Shown: piece by piece, positions 6,817-9,499 of the stretch | How the letters are laid out: each line of letters begins with the position of its first letter | How positions within the stretch are numbered: position 1 is the stretch's first letter | Source: Pedobacter sp. | Lineage (GTDB): Bacteria > Bacteroidota > Bacteroidia > Sphingobacteriales > Sphingobacteriaceae | Length of the DNA stretch: 9,499 nucleotides | Reading direction: 5' to 3' | Assembly: GCA_030149995.1 (NCBI GenBank) | Contig: JASLGV010000063.1 | Span: 1 to 9,499 of the forward strand | Program-made: the position numbers and the translations under genes | The notes under the pieces: model-generated | Told to the model about the DNA's origin: nothing | Databases searched by the model: none | The model's input: only the letters and a program-made list of their open reading frames with translations

Positions 6817-8382
6817 TTATTGAAATTTTTTAATAACCGACCATAATTTATCGTCCATTCCATACACATCCGGACGGTACTGCATCTGATCGTTTTGCCA
6901 CCAGGCCGTAATGTAATTGATGATTAAAGGCACCGGTTTTTTAGGCCCAAACCAGGCGGGCTTTAACTGAAATGTTTTCAACGTGTCGGCCTTTAATGCC
7001 ATTCGTTTTTTATACCAGTTGTTGCGTGTACTATCAACCGGCGGAAGGTCTACTTCTGCACGCAACTTATCGTACGTGTAAGGATCTTTTACAAGCAGCT
7101 CTGCAAACTCCAATGGCTTCTCTATGCGTACACATCCATGACTGATTGCACGGTTAGAAAGATTGAACCCATTTTTATTATTGGTATCGTGCAAATAGAT
7201 GCTGGAACTGTTGTCAAAAATAAACTTGAATTTACCCAGTGCATTGCCATCACCCGAACCCTGTTTAAATTTAAACGGCAGTTTATCTCTCGAATATTTT
7301 GCCCACTGTATGGTATCGGGTTCCGAGATTTCCTTTCCGTTGTAATAAACTTTGATGTTACTGTTCGATAAATAGTACGGATCCTTTCTGGCCATCCAGT
7401 AAATTTCGCTCTGCGCAATGCTTACCGGGATGTTCCAAACCGGGTTGGCCTGTATGGAATTTATTTTACTAAAAAGCAGTGGTGTTTCATGGTTTTTAGG
7501 TTTATCGTCGAGGTTACCCGATTTGGCAAAAGCCTTAAGTTTATCCTCATATCCCGCTTCCCGCTTACCTCCAACACAAACTTTCATCGAAATAAGTGTA
7601 TCCTGTTTATCAAACCAGGTTAATCTGAAATCCGGAATGTTCACCTGCACAAAATTATCGCCTGTTTCCGGCAACTTCCAACGCTGGCGCTCCATATTAA
7701 CCAACAACACCTGTTTAACACTTGGATCGCCCGAAGCCAGATAAGCACGCTGAAGCGCCTTATATTGAGCCGAAGCCGGCTGCACAGCCCTTAAAGAGTC
7801 TACCATATTAGCACCCGCCAGTAAACCTGTCATTTCTGCACTGTCTGGCCGCTTTACCTTGATGTAGTAACGCGAGAATATATTCTGTGGATTAACCAAT
7901 CCGAAGCGCAGGTAATTAGAATAGCTCAGATAAGCATTGGCACTTAGAAGTTCTAATTTAGCAATAACCGGATAACTTTCCTCTACCTTTTTAAAGTCAT
8001 TTGCATCCAGTTGCTTAAGCAGGCGCTTAATTTCGGCTGTTTTAAAAATTTTGGGATTGATACCATGCGCATCACTTTGCTCCAGGTGATGCAGCAGCGT
8101 ATCGATTGAACCATTTATATAAAACCGGGTAATCAGCTTAGGCTGATCGTTAACAGAAGCATAATATGCCCGAATGGTTTTCGGATTCGTAAAACCGGCA
8201 GACAAACTGTCAAAAGTTTTTGTAAAGACACTGTCGTAAGCAAGCGTATCAAAATTTTTATAAATCTTATTTTTGAAATGCTCAGAGAGTACCACACCAA
8301 TCTCTGGTGGCGTTTTAAACCATCCACACGCAGCTATACACACAATAAGAGGCAAAACAAACAAGCGTAAATTTTTCAACAC
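6817..8382 (-). CDS. Lipoprotein L,D-transpeptidase, YcbB/LdtD type
   Basis: The 521-aa product begins with a lipoprotein signal: a hydrophobic stretch at 5-18 and the lipobox I16-A17-A18-C19. The residues after Cys (GWFK) lack an acidic surface-export signal, so a periplasm-facing anchor is likely. Residues about 30-235 fit the N-terminal scaffold of YcbB-type enzymes (HGINPKIF, ANAYLSYSNYLRFG). The YkuD catalytic domain spans about 243-440, with NPVWNIPVSIA at 313-323, H398 in IYLHDT and the catalytic S414-H415-G416-C417-x-R419. The enzyme class forms 3-3 peptidoglycan cross-links or attaches proteins to peptide stems. A lysine-rich insertion at about 274-298 precedes the conserved TPLLFSKI. 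The only start near the signal peptide is GTG at 8380-8382 (or TTG directly after it), with no in-frame ATG nearby upstream. It is divergent from the his operon; no strong promoter was identified for it. Confidence 0.93.
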   Translation of the reverse strand: MLKNLRLFVLPLIVCIAACGWFKTPPEIGVVLSEHFKNKIYKNFDTLAYDSVFTKTFDSLSAGFTNPKTIRAYYASVNDQPKLITRFYINGSIDTLLHHLEQSDAHGINPKIFKTAEIKRLLKQLDANDFKKVEESYPVIAKLELLSANAYLSYSNYLRFGLVNPQNIFSRYYIKVKRPDSAEMTGLLAGANMVDSLRAVQPASAQYKALQRAYLASGDPSVKQVLLVNMERQRWKLPETGDNFVQVNIPDFRLTWFDKQDTLISMKVCVGGKREAGYEDKLKAFAKSGNLDDKPKNHETPLLFSKINSIQANPVWNIPVSIAQSEIYWMARKDPYYLSNSNIKVYYNGKEISEPDTIQWAKYSRDKLPFKFKQGSGDGNALGKFKFIFDNSSSIYLHDTNNKNGFNLSNRAISHGCVRIEKPLEFAELLVKDPYTYDKLRAEVDLPPVDSTRNNWYKKRMALKADTLKTFQLKPAWFGPKKPVPLIINYITAWWQNDQMQYRPDVYGMDDKLWSVIKKFQ

Positions 8383-8457
8383 GTAATATTTTAAAAAGTA
8401 ATAAAAGGATAAATCCGAAAAAAAAATTTTAAATAGGCAAATTAAGTGCCATTATTT

Positions 8458-8487
8458 TTTGTTTTATCAATTGTATCTTTATATTTG
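8458..8487 (+). promoter_or_regulatory. Promoter of the his operon (-33 TTTG, 18 nt, -7 TATATTTG)
   Basis: TTTG at 8458-8461 and TATATTTG at 8480-8487 are separated by 18 nt, matching the Bacteroidota housekeeping promoter (TTTG, 17-20 nt, TAnnTTTG) in both boxes and spacing. Transcription should begin at about 8491-8494, some 40 nt before the leader-peptide ATG and about 170 nt before hisG. It is the best promoter match in the window. Confidence 0.75.
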
Positions 8488-8531
8488 CCAGCACTTATCA
8501 GCTAAAGTATTGATACAGGCATAAATAAAAT

Positions 8532-8591
8532 ATGAACTTAATTTTGAATCATCACGCACATATGCATCATCGCCAGATGGCGATGATATAA
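8532..8591 (+). CDS. hisL: Histidine-operon leader peptide, 19 aa
   Basis: An ATG at 8532 opens a 19-codon frame ending in TAA at 8589-8591: MNLILNHHAHMHHRQMAMI. Five of the seven residues 7-13 are histidine (CAT CAC GCA CAT ATG CAT CAT), which is very unlikely by chance directly upstream of hisG. The A-rich run before the ATG (ATAAATAAAAT) suits translation initiation in Bacteroidota. The inferred role is regulatory: ribosomes slow at these codons when charged tRNA-His is scarce, changing the fold of the downstream leader RNA and raising hisG expression. The frame starts about 40 nt after the predicted transcription start and ends 68 nt before the hisG start. The symbol follows the enterobacterial hisL by function and position, not by sequence similarity. 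Confidence 0.85.
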   Translation: MNLILNHHAHMHHRQMAMI

Positions 8592-8614
8592 TGTAGTGTT
8601 TTGTACTTCAAAAC
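8566..8614 (+). promoter_or_regulatory. his leader RNA structures (candidate attenuator)
   Basis: A perfect 9-bp stem pairs 8566-8574 (ATCATCGCC) with 8579-8587 (GGCGATGAT) across an AGAT loop. Its 5' arm includes the last two His codons and its 3' arm runs to just before the leader stop. A second hairpin, GTTTTG (8598-8603) with CAAAAC (8609-8614), is followed by GG and TTTTT (8617-8621), resembling a weak intrinsic terminator. Competing pairings exist: TTTTGAA at 8542-8548 is complementary to TTCAAAA at 8607-8613, and ATCATC at 8548-8553 can compete for GATGAT at 8582-8587. Which fold is the off state cannot be decided by eye. Confidence 0.6.
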
Positions 8615-8659
8615 GGTTTTTAAAATTTATTTTCTTGTTCACTCTATATTTTCAATACT

Positions 8660-9499
8660 TTGAAAACACTTAAAATTGCTATCCAAAAATCGGGTAGACT
8701 AAACGAAAAATCTGTTGAAATTTTAAAGAACTGCGGACTCTCTTTTGAGAACTATAAAAGCTCTTTAATATCCACTGTTCAAAACTTCCCGTTAGAGATA
8801 CTTTTTCTGCGCGACGACGACATTCCCGAGTACGTACAGGATGGTATTGCCGACCTCGGAATTGTAGGCGAAAATGTAATCACCGAAACCGGTGCCAATG
8901 TTGAACATCTGCAAAAATTAGGCTTCGGAAAATGCACACTGAAGATCGCCGTTCAAACCGGAAGCGACATCCTCAAACTGGAAGATTTAAACGGCAAAGC
9001 CATCGCAACTTCATACCCGGTTATCCTTCAAAAATTCCTTCAGGATAAAGGTATAAAATCAGACATCAGAACCATTTCAGGTTCGGTAGAAATTGGCCCC
9101 GGACTTGGACTAAGCGACGCCATTTGCGACATTGTTTCTACTGGCGGAACATTAAAAAGTAACGGACTAAAACCCTTCGCAGATGTACTCTCATCAGAAG
9201 CTGTTTTAATCGGAAACAAATCGATCGCAGACCACCCAGAAGTTGCAGAACTGCTGCAAAGAATCCGTTCGGTACTACACGCAAAATCCAACAAATACGT
9301 GGTCCTGAATGTATCAAAAGATAACCTTAAAAAAGTTGTCGATTTACTGCCCGGCGTTAAAAGTCCAACCATTGTTCCGCTGTTCGAAGAGAACTGGGTA
9401 GCCGTACATTCTGTAATTGCCGAAGAGGATTTTTGGGTTAAAATAAACAACCTGAAAGCAGCAGGCGCAGAGGGTATTTTGGTGATGCCAATTGAGAAA
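8660..9499 (+). CDS. hisG: ATP phosphoribosyltransferase, long form (3' end cut by window edge)
   Basis: HisG catalyses the first step of histidine synthesis, joining PRPP to ATP to give phosphoribosyl-ATP in the cytoplasm. Translation from 8660 gives 280 residues to the window edge: an opening KTLKIAIQKSGRL, IPEYVQDGIADLGIVGENV at 55-73, and the PRPP-binding signature GLSDAICDIVSTGGTL at about 149-164 after GSVEIGPG. The C-terminal domain (about 208-280, ending AAGAEGILVMPIEK) is the HisG_C regulatory domain that binds histidine for feedback inhibition, so this is the long form that needs no HisZ. Only a few codons should be missing. The frame has no ATG between an in-frame stop at 8621 and the conserved N-terminus, so TTG at 8660-8662 is the start. 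Promoter and His-rich leader lie upstream; further his genes are expected to the right. Confidence 0.95.
   Translation, partial: MKTLKIAIQKSGRLNEKSVEILKNCGLSFENYKSSLISTVQNFPLEILFLRDDDIPEYVQDGIADLGIVGENVITETGANVEHLQKLGFGKCTLKIAVQTGSDILKLEDLNGKAIATSYPVILQKFLQDKGIKSDIRTISGSVEIGPGLGLSDAICDIVSTGGTLKSNGLKPFADVLSSEAVLIGNKSIADHPEVAELLQRIRSVLHAKSNKYVVLNVSKDNLKKVVDLLPGVKSPTIVPLFEENWVAVHSVIAEEDFWVKINNLKAAGAEGILVMPIEK

Noticed and set aside
7122..7418. 98-aa frame within the L,D-transpeptidase gene in another register
   Set aside because: It overlaps the catalytic domain, whose frame carries the SHGCxR motif; the alternative frame has no family signal.
8438..8445. TTAATTTG on the minus strand as the -7 box of the L,D-transpeptidase gene
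   Set aside because: The second base deviates from TAnnTTTG and the nearest TTG is 22 nt upstream; too weak to annotate.
8566..8587. The 9-bp perfect hairpin read as a stand-alone transcription terminator
   Set aside because: It overlaps the end of the leader peptide and is followed by TATAATGTAG rather than a T-run, so on its own it is not an intrinsic terminator; it fits a leader stem better.
9040..9450. 136-aa minus-strand frame antisense to hisG
   Set aside because: Serine/threonine-rich shadow of the conserved hisG reading frame, which explains the whole stretch.

Overview
The window looks like a chromosomal segment of a Bacteroidota bacterium, most likely family Sphingobacteriaceae (Pedobacter-like). 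The evidence is the gene content (BatA-domain protein, DUF4199 protein, long-form HisG of the MKTLKIAIQKSGRL type), the AT-rich spacers, the lack of clear Shine-Dalgarno sequences, and upstream boxes matching the Bacteroidota -7 consensus TAnnTTTG. The assignment comes from recognition, not a database search. I see no mobile element, CRISPR array, tRNA or rRNA.

Layout, left to right. (1) Positions 1-4490, minus strand: a tightly packed operon read right to left. It encodes a large BatA/VWA-type membrane protein, a dihydroorotase homologue that has lost nearly all metal and substrate residues, a very acidic 222-aa protein of unknown function, and a DUF4199 membrane protein cut by the window edge. 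Junctions are a 4-nt ATGA overlap, 1 nt and 11 nt. (2) Positions 4491-4727: a divergent intergenic region with an 8-bp inverted repeat. (3) Positions 4728-6166, plus strand: an Lrp/AsnC regulator followed after 8 nt by an EamA/DMT transporter, probably a local regulator-exporter unit. (4) Positions 6163-8382, minus strand: a small NTF2/SnoaL-like protein, overlapping the transporter tail to tail by 4 nt, and a lipoprotein L,D-transpeptidase of the YcbB/LdtD type. (5) Positions 8458-9499, plus strand: the start of a histidine biosynthesis operon. It has a well-matched promoter, a 19-codon leader peptide with five His in seven residues, a perfect 9-bp hairpin over the end of that leader, and hisG from a TTG start, lacking only its last few codons.

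The two most notable points are the his leader, a textbook-style ribosome-sensing arrangement in a phylum where attenuators are less well described, and the degenerate dihydroorotase locked into an operon with envelope proteins, which suggests a non-catalytic role. Several genes start at codons other than ATG (hisG TTG, L,D-transpeptidase GTG) and are easy to miss or mis-start.
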